In this document: one piece after another, positions 23,655 through 33,295 of the stretch
How positions within the stretch are numbered: the stretch's first letter is position 1
Layout of the letters: each line of letters opens with the position of its first letter
Origin: Hanleya hanleyi
Taxonomy: Eukaryota; Mollusca; Polyplacophora; Lepidopleurida; Hanleyidae
Length of the DNA: 64,000 bases
NCBI GenBank assembly: GCA_036873755.1
Contig: JAVTVY010019644.1
Location: forward strand, 1-64,000
Direction: 5' to 3'
Translations under genes and position numbers: made by a program
Notes under the pieces: model-generated
Told to the model about the DNA's origin: nothing
Databases searched by the model: none
Seen by the model: only the letters and a program-made list of their open reading frames with translations

Positions 23655-24540
23655 GTAGTATGAGATATCAATGTGAAGCACTCGTGAAGGGGCATCTGAT
23701 GGGATGGGTGTTTGGTTGGAATATCGTCATTCTGCGCATGCGCGGTGGACAAAGAGTATGGAAATAGACGTTTTGAGATTTAGGAGAGCCCCTAATGGGC
23801 CGATGGAGTCGTATGAGGTATCAATGTGAAGCCTGGGTAGGCCCATAGGCCTATACTGCATTGGCTATGGGTGTATAGATCCATAAGGGGTGGACGTTTT
23901 GGGATCTAGGTGGGCCACTAATCGTCCGATGGGGTCGAGTGAGGTATCAATGTGAAGCCTATGTGAGGGAGCATCCGACGGGATGGGTGTGGGGTTGGAA
24001 TATCGTCATTCTGCGCATGCGCAGTTGACAAAGTGTATGGAAATAGACCTTTTGAGATTTAGGGGAGCCCCTAATGGGCCGATGGAGTCGTATGAGGTAT
24101 CAATGTGAAGTATTCGTGAAGGGGCATCTCATGGGCTGGGTGTGGAGTTGAAATATAGTCATTCAGCGCATGCGCGGTGGACAAAGGGTATGGAAATAGA
24201 CGTTTTGGGATTTAGGGGAGCTCCTCATGGGCCGATGAGGTATCAATGTGAAGCGTATGTGAGGGGGGCACCCACCTGGACTAGTGTCTCTGCCGTTGTC
24301 AACATTCTGCGCACGCGCAAACAGGGAATTGTGGGAAAAGGGTATGGAAATAGACGTTTTGGGGTCTTGGTGGGCTACTATTGATCCTATGGAGTCGTAT
24401 GAGGTATCAATGTGAAGCATTCGTGAAGGAGCATCCGACGGGGTGGGCGCATGCGCAGTAGACAAAGTGTATGGAAATAGACGTCTTGGGGTCGTGGGGG
24501 ATTCCTAGTGGTCCATTGGGTCGAGTGAGGCTCTCGTCAG
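23655..24540. repeat. Left terminal-type arm with tandem units
   Basis: About five diverged units of 150-180 bp, each with gtatgaggtatcaatgtgaag, a gcgcatgcgc core and caaagtgtatggaaatagac. Polinton-type terminal repeats often contain such tandem units. Related inverted units lie at 29815-30260 and 33830-33935, and a related start is at 63690-64000. Confidence 0.8.
23831..23969 (+). repeat. 139-bp inverted repeat, left copy
   Basis: The reverse complement of 30125-30263; by eye every base matches. It runs from gcctgggtaggcccatagg to gcctatgtgaggg. Perfect identity contrasts with the decayed genes between the copies. Confidence 0.9.
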
Positions 24541-24589
24541 TCATGTCATGAGTGTTTTCACAGAAAAAATAATAAATAAAAAGCGGAAC

Positions 24590-24890
24590 ACGGACTTTAC
24601 TCCTACAATTATATGTATTATACAATATACGGGGAAATGCCTATATGGGGGAATAGGTTGTGAGGTCTTGTTTTTCTCGTCTCGGCGAGAAAGTCACAAT
24701 GGGAGGGGTCCCGGAGCGAAACGGTGAAATTTTTCGAAAAGGTCTGTATATAGCCCCATAGGCTGGCTATGGTGGGTATAGATCCAACCTGGGAAATTCA
24801 CACACGTTCATTGTGATATGGGTTGTATGGACTTGTTTTTCACGTTTCGTCATTTAGAACACGATGGGAAGGGTCCCGGAGCGAAAAGGT
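24590..24890. repeat. Inner left arm, inverted relative to 33430-33640
   Basis: Contains gcggaacacggactttactcc, ggggaaatgcctatatgggg and two cccggagcgaaa.ggtgaaa.ttttt segments. These appear reverse-complemented at 33430-33640, and the last also at about 30270-30300. Confidence 0.75.
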
Positions 24891-24901
24891 GAAAATTTTT
24901 T

Positions 24902-25156
24902 GCGGACCCTGACCTTGTACGCTGTCTGTGCGAGATCGGGTACAACCTGTTAAAAGGCAACATACCACTGACTCCGGCTCAGAAGACCAAGTTGGCCGAG
25001 CATAAGACAGGTCTCCGAACCCTAGTCCAGAAGCGGGTCCCTCAAACACAATAGAAAAAGGTGTTACAGAAAGGCGGCTTTCTCGGGGCCATCTTAGCAC
25101 CGTTGGCCGCTTCCGTGTTGGGTCCAGTATTGGGTGGACTCTTCGGCCGACAATGA
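24902..25156 (+). pseudogene. Polinton-type small hydrophobic protein
   Basis: An 84-codon frame with one in-frame TAG at 25052-25054. The N-terminal half has CEIGYNLLKGNIPLTPAQK followed by a basic helix; after the stop comes GGFLGAILAPLAASVLGP and a Gly-rich end. This combination, immediately before the next virion gene, is a recurring small protein of animal Polinton-like clusters. Its function is unknown and a membrane-active or core role is plausible. Its TGA overlaps the next ATG (ATGA). No clear ATG of its own is visible. Confidence 0.7.
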
Positions 25157-25992
25157 ACCACACGAAAAAAATGGTCCTCGTCGAACCACGATTCCTTCAA
25201 AACCTCCAATCGCCCTACCCTGTCCCACCTACGGTGAAGACCATAAACACCCTCGATGGAGAGATGCAACAGATCTTACAGAGACCGGGGTTAAGCGACA
25301 GTGAGAAAGTACAACGGTACAATGAGACGCTTCAACGGTACATGACGTTCATGGACCAATACAAAACCCTCTCTACCCCACCACCACCACCACCACCACC
25401 ACGTGACACACCGCCGACCTCAGCACCGCTCCAACAGCCGCCATTACCAGGGGTACTACCCACAGCCCCACAGTGGGTGGAAGACGAAGTGCTGAAGAGT
25501 GTACCTGCATCGTTCAAGAAACAAGCTGGCCTGGTATTACAACGGATGAAACAGAATCCTAACATGACTTGGAATGATAAAGGCGAACTAATGGTACAGA
25601 ATCAGGTGGTCCCCGGGACGCACATGACGGATTTAGTGAATGACCTGATGCGTAAACGCAGGTCGCACACGGATCCTCGAGGATGGGAGGTCTTCGCTCA
25701 AGGCTTGAAAGACATGCATGTACCACAGGAATTGGTGGGGAACCCCCACCGCTGGGCCTTTATGCAGCGAACCCAGCAATCGCCGAGTGGGCCACTACCT
25801 TCTTGGGAATCCGAATGGGAACCGGAGTCACCCCCCAAAACACCACCACAACAACGGGCACCTTCTTTTCAGACCTTTAAAAAACCATCCTTGATCAGGA
25901 CACCCCACATCTCCAGAGCCGTGACACGTAGCAAGTCAACGCGACGAACACGACGCCGGACACAACCACCCAAGGCCTGGAACACCTATTAA
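25153..25992 (+). CDS. Polinton-like conserved virion-cluster protein, function unknown
   Basis: 279 residues, fully open. The N-terminal third is a helical segment (QILQRPGLSDSEKVQRYNE); residues about 76-100 are a proline run; residues 110-215 form a compact conserved part (VLKSVPASFKKQAGLVL, MTDLVNDLMRKRRSHTDPRGW, VGNPHRWAFM); the C-terminus is Ser/Arg/Thr-rich and basic. I recognise the middle part as a recurring neighbour of capsid genes in animal Polinton-like clusters but know no assigned role. It overlaps the preceding stop by 4 nt and is followed 33 nt later by the next gene. Confidence 0.75.
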   Translation: MNHTKKMVLVEPRFLQNLQSPYPVPPTVKTINTLDGEMQQILQRPGLSDSEKVQRYNETLQRYMTFMDQYKTLSTPPPPPPPPRDTPPTSAPLQQPPLPGVLPTAPQWVEDEVLKSVPASFKKQAGLVLQRMKQNPNMTWNDKGELMVQNQVVPGTHMTDLVNDLMRKRRSHTDPRGWEVFAQGLKDMHVPQELVGNPHRWAFMQRTQQSPSGPLPSWESEWEPESPPKTPPQQRAPSFQTFKKPSLIRTPHISRAVTRSKSTRRTRRRTQPPKAWNTY

Positions 25993-26025
25993 AACCAACA
26001 GCAGCAGCAGGACAGCTCAGTCGCC

Positions 26026-26814
26026 ATGTTTTACCTCACCCTACCCAGTAACAGTTCGCTGGATGTGTTTCCTGACAACACCTTGGCCAAGTACGTGACC
26101 CAGTTACCGCAACCGTTGCATTTACCTGGGCGCTGGGAATGTGGCCTAGTGGATATCCAATACCCTTACTCGTGGTACAACGTGCGAGCCAATGAAGTGT
26201 GGTACGAGGTGACCTACGAAGGAAAAGACACCCGACTCACCCTCCCCGAAGGCCAATACGATACTCCCAAGGAGTTCATGGGTGGGCTGTCAAGACTGTT
26301 GCATTATAAGGCTCTACGGGAGGTCACGAATACTTCAAAACCCATCAAAGACTATCCCTTCAAGAATCACGTGGACTTCGATTACAACGCACACAACGAC
26401 AAGGCAGAGCTTATCGTCACCGCCAACGCGAGTTTCGTACTGAGTCCTATCCTACAGCAAATGCTGGATTTCGATCTACGGACGTTCGCTGGTCCCACCG
26501 CCCACCAAGGCGAGATCCCGATGGATATGAAGTCGGGTATGTACGGACTCTACGTCTACTCGGACGTGGTGGACAACCACATCGTGGGCGATATCAACAC
26601 ACCTCTGTTACGGGTGGTGCCCATTAAAAAGTTGTATGGAGATCAACTCACCCACAGTTTCACCCACATGCTCTACCTACCCGTACGACAAACCCACATC
26701 AACACGATCACGGTGGATATAAGAGATGACACGGGACGACCGGTGGCATTCGAACGCAGAAAAGTGGTGCTGACAATTCATTTTCGACAGGCACGTGCTC
26801 CCCACTTTGTATAA
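26026..26814 (+). CDS. Probable minor capsid/penton-type protein of the Polinton-like module
   Basis: 262 residues, intact. It opens MFYLTLPSNSSLDVFPDNTL and has WECGLVDIQYPYSWYNV, then a beta-rich sequence without membrane spans. This N-terminus is characteristic of a protein always beside the major capsid gene in such clusters. A penton (single jelly-roll) role is inferred from position and size, not shown. The stop TAA overlaps the next ATG (TAATG), so the cluster is packed like a virus genome. Confidence 0.7.
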   Translation: MFYLTLPSNSSLDVFPDNTLAKYVTQLPQPLHLPGRWECGLVDIQYPYSWYNVRANEVWYEVTYEGKDTRLTLPEGQYDTPKEFMGGLSRLLHYKALREVTNTSKPIKDYPFKNHVDFDYNAHNDKAELIVTANASFVLSPILQQMLDFDLRTFAGPTAHQGEIPMDMKSGMYGLYVYSDVVDNHIVGDINTPLLRVVPIKKLYGDQLTHSFTHMLYLPVRQTHINTITVDIRDDTGRPVAFERRKVVLTIHFRQARAPHFV

Positions 26815-27217
26815 TGAAGGTGCCTTACGAGTGCGATGCACGCAGCTATATGGACTATTATGCCCAACAGGCCGGCGGTGGCCTTCCGGTTTTTAGTGGT
26901 GCACGCATGCAACGTGGACATGGACTGGGGAACATACTCGGGAGCATCGTCAAAACGTTCCTGCCCTTGGTGACGCGTGGGGTGAAAGCAATCGGCAAAC
27001 AAGCGGTACGCAGTGGACTGCAAGTCGCCGGTGATGTCTTGGGGGTACGGCACCCAAAGAAGCCTTGAAACGGCGGGCCAAAGAAGCAGGAGGCGCCTTG
27101 GTGGCCAAAGCACAACGCACCGTAGGGAATAAAAGACCTGCACCACGGAGACCACGCACCAGTCGACGACCGACCCAGCGACGACGCACATCGAAGACCC
27201 AGGATATCTTTTCTTAA
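26814..27217 (+). pseudogene. Polinton-like basic core protein, frameshifted
   Basis: Residues 1-80 include GHGLGNILGSIVKTFLPLV and an amphipathic helix ending near VAGDVLG. A one-base change in the G-run near 27040-27045 shifts the frame, so the original frame stops at 27068. The other frame continues into a highly basic Arg/Lys-rich tail and stops at 27217. An amphipathic helix plus basic tail recalls adenovirus pVI/pX-type core proteins. It has high Arg content and lies directly upstream of the major capsid gene. Confidence 0.7.
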
Positions 27218-27220
27218 AAC

Positions 27221-28533
27221 ATGTCCTTGATCCACGCAGAGTCCTGTCCCTCCACCAACAGTGAATTTGATTTGTAGACCGTCCCGCCCACACAGACCAG
27301 TGCCGAACAAGGATTATGGGTGGAGCATCTCCCGCTCTCCAGCATCAACGCAACAGGGCCCATCGAGTTCACAATCAATAATGCGGATACGGCCTATGTG
27401 GATTTAGCCCATACATACTTGTATGTGAAAGCCAAGATCGTCAATGGAGATGGCTCCAGAATCGCCGACCAAGCAACGGTGGGCCCCACGAATCTCTGGC
27501 TGCACTCGATGTTTCAACAGGTGGATATATTTCTCAGCGACAAACTCATCAGTGACTCGACCAACACGTACCCTATCGAGCCTACATCGAGACGCTGTTG
27601 TCGCATGGGCGAGAGGCTAAAAAATCTCAACTGACAGCCGCTTTATTCTACCAGGACAAAGCCGAGCACATGGGCGCAGAGAACGACAATACGGGATATA
27701 GCAAACGGAAGGCTTTGACAGCGAACGGCGTCGCGGTGGATCTCATGGGTCGACTGCACGCAGACATGTTCATGCAAGACCGATACCTCTTGAGCAAGAT
27801 CCCCATCAAAATCCGACTGATACGGGCGCCTCCGACCTTCGCCTTGATGGCCACTAACGTAGACGGGCATGCAGCTGACTATAAGATTGTCATCGAAGAC
27901 GCAGTCCTGTATGTCCGAAAAGTGAAACCGAATCCAGCCGTTCAATTGGGACACCTCAAAGCCTTGGAAACAAAACCAGCCCAGTACCCTATCCGACGTG
28001 TGCAAACCAAAGTGTTCTCTGTGTCTGCTGGAAATATGAGCGCCAACAAAGAAAACCTGTTCCTGGGGGAACTACCCAAGCGATTGATCCTGGCCTGTGT
28101 GGAAAATACCAGTTTCAGCGGAGCCTACCCAGAGAACCCGTTTGACTTTAAACATTTCGGCATCAATTTTGTGGCCCTACATGTGGATGGACAACAGGTC
28201 CCAGCCACGGCCTTAACACCGAACTTTGGGCGCGCGAATTTCATTCGAGCCTATCAGAGCCTGTTTACAGCCACCGGTCAAATCAACCAGGACGAAGGGA
28301 ATATGATCAATCGGGAGGACTACGGGAACGGATACACGTTGTTCTGTTTCGATTTGACCCCCACCTTAGAGAACGACCACCAGCTGGCCCTCGCCAAGCA
28401 AGGCAATTTACGGTTGGAAATCCACTTTGCACGAGCCCTCCGGAGCACCGTCAATGTGATCTGCTACGCCGAGTTTGACAACATCATTCAAGTGGACAAA
28501 GCGCGCAACATCCTGTGTGACTTCTCCACCTAA
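27221..28533 (+). pseudogene. Major capsid protein (double jelly-roll type), broken
   Basis: About 437 codons in total. The frame from ATG 27221 is closed by TAG at 27275-27277, stays open from there to about 27575, then shifts by one base in a C-run near 27570-27580 and continues to the stop at 28531-28533. The N-terminal block (PLSSINATGPIEFTI, DLAHTYLYVKAKI) and the C-terminal blocks (PFDFKHFGINFVALHVDGQ, GYTLFCFDLTPTL, GNLRLEIHFARAL) match proteins annotated in invertebrates as F54H12.2-like, which I take to be Polinton/adintovirus-type capsid proteins. Two independent lesions make it non-functional as it stands. Confidence 0.83.
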
Positions 28534-28534
28534 C

Positions 28535-29007
28535 ATGGATACAGATCAGATAACCACCGTGCTGGAGAATGACCCAGAGACACGTATGGTGTTTCAAGGG
28601 GTGTTCGCCCGAGATGTGTTCCCATTAGACCGTATGTATCCTGTTGCTTACGTTCTCAACACGGACCCGATGGATCGGCCCGGTGAACATTGGGTGGGCG
28701 TGTACTTGACAGAACAGCAGGGCGAATACTTTGACCTGTACGGCCTGCCACCCCTCCATCCCGATTTAACAGACTTCATGGATCAAGGCACAGAGACGTG
28801 GTGTTGGAATACCAAAACGTTGCAAAGCCTGACAGTAGCGTGTGCGGACAATATTGCTTGTTTTACCTGTACCATCGATGCCGGGGAAGACCCTTATCTA
28901 CCATCGTACAGATGTTTGACGAGTACCCCAAGGCCGAGGACCGCGATGTTCTCGTATATGACTGGGCCGCCCATCATTTCAATGTACAAGCCCCATTCTG
29001 GGCTTAA
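28535..29007 (+). pseudogene. Adenain-like cysteine protease (maturation protease), frameshifted
   Basis: Starts 1 nt after the capsid stop. The first part shows GEHWVGVYL (catalytic His) and GEYFDLYGLPP (Asp/Glu position). The frame shifts by one base near 28829, and the continuation carries CGQYCLFYL with the nucleophile Cys and ends at TAA 29005-29007. At about 157 codons it is shorter than adenovirus protease (about 200) but close to Polinton PRO. This family cleaves capsid precursors, consistent with the neighbours. Confidence 0.85.
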
Positions 29008-29110
29008 GTTCTTTCAATGTACAAGGCCCCTGTTCTGGGCTTAAGTTTACAAGCCCCCTGTTCTGGGCTTCAGTTCTTTCAATGTGCAAGCCCCCTGTTC
29101 TGGGCTTCAG
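28985..29110 (+). terminator. Four repeated AAGCCC...GGGCTT hairpins after the protease gene
   Basis: Four copies of a 6-bp stem hairpin (aagccc-(c)ctgttct-gggctt type) at about 28989, 29024, 29049 and 29089, spaced 25-40 bp within a small tandem repeat. The first overlaps the protease stop. AATAAA follows at 29148-29153. A transcript-end role is inferred. Confidence 0.5.
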
Positions 29111-29147
29111 TTTTCACGTGGTTGTTCTCACGTTGTTGTTGTTACTG

Positions 29148-29153
29148 AATAAA
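29148..29153 (+). terminator. Polyadenylation signal after the virion cluster
   Basis: AATAAA about 140 bp after the last virion gene, following the hairpin repeats. Confidence 0.5.
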
Positions 29154-29397
29154 AAACAAAATGAGATCTCACCAAAAAACCCTGTCTTGTGTGTTTTCTA
29201 TATGAGCATAATGCATGAAACTGGCTTTGAACACCGTATTAGCCAATCAGTGGCCTAGAATGGAGCCAAAGGTAACCCATCCATGTCCAGAAAACATTAC
29301 CCGGGTGTACAAGAATCCGGATGTAGGCGCGGACGTAGGCAAAAGCATCCCAGTACCCGGATGTAGGCGCAGACGTGAGCGAAATTCTAGTAGCCGT

Positions 29398-29492
29398 CCA
29401 TTGGTTCTTTTATCGATCGCTCATTGGCTCTTTTTTCTCGACCGCTGATTGGTCCAAATGGAACTGCCCATCCTTCCCAGGTTAATTTATAA
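29398..29492 (+). promoter_or_regulatory. Promoter-like block: three ATTGG boxes and a TATA box
   Basis: ccattggtt, tcattggct and tgattggtcc occur within 60 bp (inverted CCAAT boxes), followed by taatttataatcc (TATA-like, about 29484-29490). The downstream GC-rich 300 bp has no convincing gene, so the transcript is unknown. The arrangement resembles histone-type or viral promoters. Confidence 0.45.
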
Positions 29493-29499
29493 TCCCCTT

Positions 29500-29815
29500 T
29501 TGGGGTTCAAGCTCTGACTATCGATGCCGCAACATTGTCTCCTCCGAACCTTGCCGAAAGGGAGACCTTGGACCTTTTGACCTGGATGTGACCTTTGACC
29601 TTTTGACCCGACATGCATCCGCCCACTGCCGGTGATGACGCGTGCGCGCGCTGCGGCCGGGGCAGGCCGGGGCCGGGCCGAGAAACACCCCGGAGGTTGA
29701 ACATACGGACGTCTAAGGGGAACATTGGAACTCTTCTGGGTTTGGAGGTAGTTTTAGTAAAACCGTCACAACCCACGTGACCTGCCCAGCAGAATGGAAA
29801 CGACACCCTAGTCTA
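29500..29815. other. GC-rich interval without recognisable gene
   Basis: Contains repeats of gaccttttgacc and tgacctttgacc (29560-29610) and a very G/C-rich stretch (29640-29690). No open frame with a signature. Confidence 0.5.
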
Positions 29816-30300
29816 ACTCCCTCACATAGGCTTCACATGGATACCTCACTCGATCCCATCGGCCCACTAGTGGCCCACCTAGACCCCAACACGTCTATTT
29901 CCATACCCTTTGTCCACTGCGCATGCGCAGAGTGACGATATTTCAACCCCGCACTCACCCCATCAGATGCCCCCTCACATAGGCTTCACATGGATACCTC
30001 ACTCGATCCCATCGGCCCACTAGTGGCTCCCCTAGATCCCAAAACGTATATTTCCATACACTTTGTCTATTGCGCATGCGCGGAATGACGATATTCCTAC
30101 CCCACATCCATGCCATCGGTTGCCCCCTCACATAGGCTTCACATTGATACCTCACTCGACCCCATCGGACGATTAGTGGCCCACCTAGATCCCAAAACGT
30201 CCACCCCTTATGGATCTATACACCCATAGCCAATGCAGTATAGGCCTATGGGCCTACCCAGGCCTCGGTGACTTTTTCCAAAAATTTCACCTTTTCGTGC
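29815..30300. repeat. Right arm R1, inverted copy of the left arm
   Basis: About two and a half tandem units (tcacataggcttcacatggatacctc, gcgcatgcgc, acgtctatttccata) in reverse orientation to 23.65-24.5 kb, ending in the 139-bp repeat (30125-30263) and a short tttttccaaaaatttcacc segment that mirrors 24720-24740. Confidence 0.85.
30125..30263 (-). repeat. 139-bp inverted repeat, right copy
   Basis: Reverse complement of 23831-23969 with no mismatch found by eye. Confidence 0.9.
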
Positions 30301-30309
30301 CGGTGTAGC

Positions 30310-30560
30310 AATAATGGTTGTCCCACAGTACAGGTTGTCCGAAGGACAACCTGTACCTGGCAGTGGTTGTCCTGTCTGAAACTGGGTGTCCCCGGGAGGG
30401 GGACACCCAGTTTCAGGTATCAGTTGTCCATCGATATATTACTCTTGTACATGTTGTAATGCATTATATATTATATTATTTGCGCCCGGACAACTATTGA
30501 TGGGGGACAACCTGTCTTATTACAACAGTGGCAATATTAGTTGTCCCTCATGACGTGCTG
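30310..30560. repeat. Cluster 1 of GGACAAC/GTTGTCC motifs
   Basis: At least eight copies of GTTGTCC or its complement, several paired head-to-head into hairpins (aggttgtccgaaggacaacct; gtgtccccgggagggggacac). The same motif forms cluster 2 at 33050-33295. Confidence 0.75.
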
Positions 30561-30619
30561 TCCATCGTATTATCAGACAATCTAGGTCACGATATAAAGG
30601 TGACAAATTTTCTGTAGCT

Positions 30620-30720
30620 CGGCAGCTGTCCCAAATGGTCCAGAGGAAAGAGGCGCGGTAATATGGAGGAGCGGGTTTCCAGTATGTTGTAGGTTCGAAT
30701 CCCATCTGCGCCATATTATT
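30620..30720 (+). repeat. tRNA-derived SINE head or tRNA relic
   Basis: TGGTCCAGAGG (30636-30646) fits a pol III A box and GGTTCGAATCC (30692-30702) is a perfect B box, 45 bp apart. A cloverleaf cannot be completed (the T stem has a mismatch and no matching 5' acceptor), so this is not called a working tRNA. Confidence 0.6.
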
Positions 30721-30779
30721 TTTTATATACGATACATTTATCATGTTTTCCATTCTAGCCTTTCTATGGGTCATTTGTG

Positions 30780-33040
30780 GATTTATGAGGGCAGGTGGAC
30801 ATTATATTTTGAAGTAATATTTTTGTTACATATATCTTAATTATCCTATTGTTTATATATTTGGTGTATTATTCGTCAATTTCTTCTAGTCACAATCAAC
30901 AGTGTTTTTGTTGAACTGATGACTATGACAACATATTTCGCTCTTAAAATAATCGACGTAGGCCTGCACAATAAGGTGGAGGCTAACTAGAACAATTCTG
31001 ATTTTGACATACATGTAGACACTGAAGGAAAAGATATTGCGGAATTTTGTATTGCAGGTTAATCCGAGGGTTTTGAATCCGAATTTGCTTGCTTCCAGAC
31101 AAATTTAACATGACAAATTTAACATATTGAAACATCAGAACTGCCAAGTAACCCTAATGACGAAGTCACTTGAGCATTTGGTGTTGATCTCTGCCCGGGT
31201 AGGAATGCCGTTCCCCCCCCCCGTCTCTCTTCACCTCATAGCATTTTATTTCTAGGCTGCGTGAAACGACACTTTCTGCAAGAAATATTTAGCCTTTAAG
31301 AAGGAAATCAGTAACGATGAATTTTTTAGCATACTGGACCTCCATTTCCCTGAATACCGATATGTTTAACCATTTCGGTTAGGAGGTGTAACTTGACAAG
31401 ATAATGCAATACTATTAACAATGGTCTCTCTGATGGCGTCACAGTGACTGAAGGTAGTTTTAAATCTATTTTAGCCAATTATCATTATAATTAATTTCTC
31501 CGTTATACTGTCGGAAACTAATAAATATGATACATATAAGCCCTTTAATCGAAAAAGAAATCAAAAGGATTAAAAAATATATATATAATGTCACTTCAGA
31601 GAACCCTCATGACCGCGATTTCGAATTTACTCATGCTGCTCTGCATCTATATATGATTACGTCAATGGAATCAAATCTGAGAGAGTGAAGTTAGGATTTG
31701 GGGGCTAGGGCTAAATAACGTTTTCACAATATTAGTTCATCCCCTTACACACATTTGCACGTGACCGTTTACATATCCTTAGATATATCTGTCGAGATTT
31801 AACATTCAGGCACCCGCTAAATATTTTTCTTACCCCTTGAAACTTACCACACTATACCCGAGGGTCAAGCTCCATCAGAAAATGTAGTAAAAATCCAAGA
31901 TGGCTGCTGTGATGACGTCACAGTGACGTCATTTTCAAAAACGGCATTTTAGTATGTCAGTTCTTAACAATCACTGCGTGATAAATTTGTAGATGTGAAA
32001 TCAAATAGTTTTCCCCACTTTTCCTTGAAGAAAAGCAGAAATTCTGAAGAAAAATGAAGAAAACATTACTTTTCATATACACAAATGACCGCCATTTTGA
32101 ATGTAACCATGATTTTTTGCTCATTGGGTCATGCAAATAGGCTCAAAATGACCCAAATATGATAAGCTACAAAGTCACGGAGTGTCCGCTTTCAAGTATT
32201 TGGCGTTCCGGATACAGGATAGAAATTTTGGTACATGGGCCATAATGCCTCCCCCCCCCCCCGGTAGGTTGTGTCGTAGGTTGTGTCTTAGCCGTATTTC
32301 TTATAAATTATTGTCTTTTCCTGTATTAGAGTGCCAAACAGGGGTTTTTTCCGGAAAAATTGCATGAACGCGAAATTGGAAAAATCTGATTGAAAAACTC
32401 GGCCCAAACATTCAGATGCGAATTTTGAATTTGATTACGTCATTGTGATTGACGTAATCAAACAGACTGTTTCATATATAGTGTGCGCTCTTTCAGCTCC
32501 TTAGCTTAGTAGATATTAAAACTATTTATATGGGTGAGTACAAAGAGAACAAGAGAGCTGAAACTTTCTGACCTTTCCGAGAATCGTTTTTGCCGTCACT
32601 TTGAGACTATCTGCATAATCCTATGTGCAAGGGATCATGGGGAAATGAGGGCCACAAAGTATCCCTAGAAAATTGTGTTTTCGGTCATTTCTGTTATTTT
32701 TTTCGTATTTTTCTAGCCTAAAAAAGAATAAAGGTTCTTTATTTTGCCAAAACTAATTATTTTCTGTCATATTAATTAGTTTTTTGAGATAAAATATCGA
32801 ATAATTCGAAATTCGATAACTTCACTGTGACGTCATGATGGCGGCCATCTTGAATTATTTTCCATTCCATTATAGAGTTTGACTCAAATATATGGTATGG
32901 AAAGTTTCAGCCCTCTACCCCAAGAGGTAACGAAAATAAATAGGGCGTCGAAATGCCCCAACTCTCCATCCTCAGGCGGGGTCAGCCTCCAAAGCACCCA
33001 GACCTGGTGGGGGTTAAAATGCTTTTATTGGGCCACTTTA
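30780..33040. other. AT-rich repeat-like interval without gene
   Basis: Contains several tgacgtca words near ccaagatggc (31890-31930, 32820-32855), a gattacgtca...tgacgtaatc inverted pair (32434-32458) and a fragment (32110-32190) that is the reverse of the dispersed repeat at 59 kb. No coding region. It may be a later insertion between the two right arms. Confidence 0.5.
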
Positions 33041-33049
33041 CATGCTGAG

Positions 33050-33295
33050 GCCTGATACTGGACAACTATTCCTAGACGACGGACAACCCTTAATACGACT
33101 TAGTTATAATCGCCATAAAACCTGGACAACCACTTCTATCGCCGGACAACGTATCCCGGGATATAGTTGTCCATGGACAACCTGTACTAGTAGCAGTTGT
33201 CCCTGGACAACTCACAACGGTATATGTTGTCCATGGACAATCTGTCCCAGTAGTGGTTGTCCGACGGACAACCACTAATCAGGACAACGTTCACC
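33050..33295. repeat. Cluster 2 of GGACAAC/GTTGTCC motifs
   Basis: About a dozen copies in both orientations, spaced roughly 15-25 bp, several forming perfect hairpins (ttgtccatggacaa twice; ggttgtccgacggacaacc). Confidence 0.8.

Noticed and set aside
26778..27310. Minus-strand frames opposite the core and capsid genes
   Set aside because: Shadows of GC-rich coding sequence on the + strand; no motifs.
30620..30720. Functional tRNA gene
   Set aside because: A and B boxes are good, but the acceptor and T stems do not pair properly and the length does not fit; better read as a SINE head or relic.
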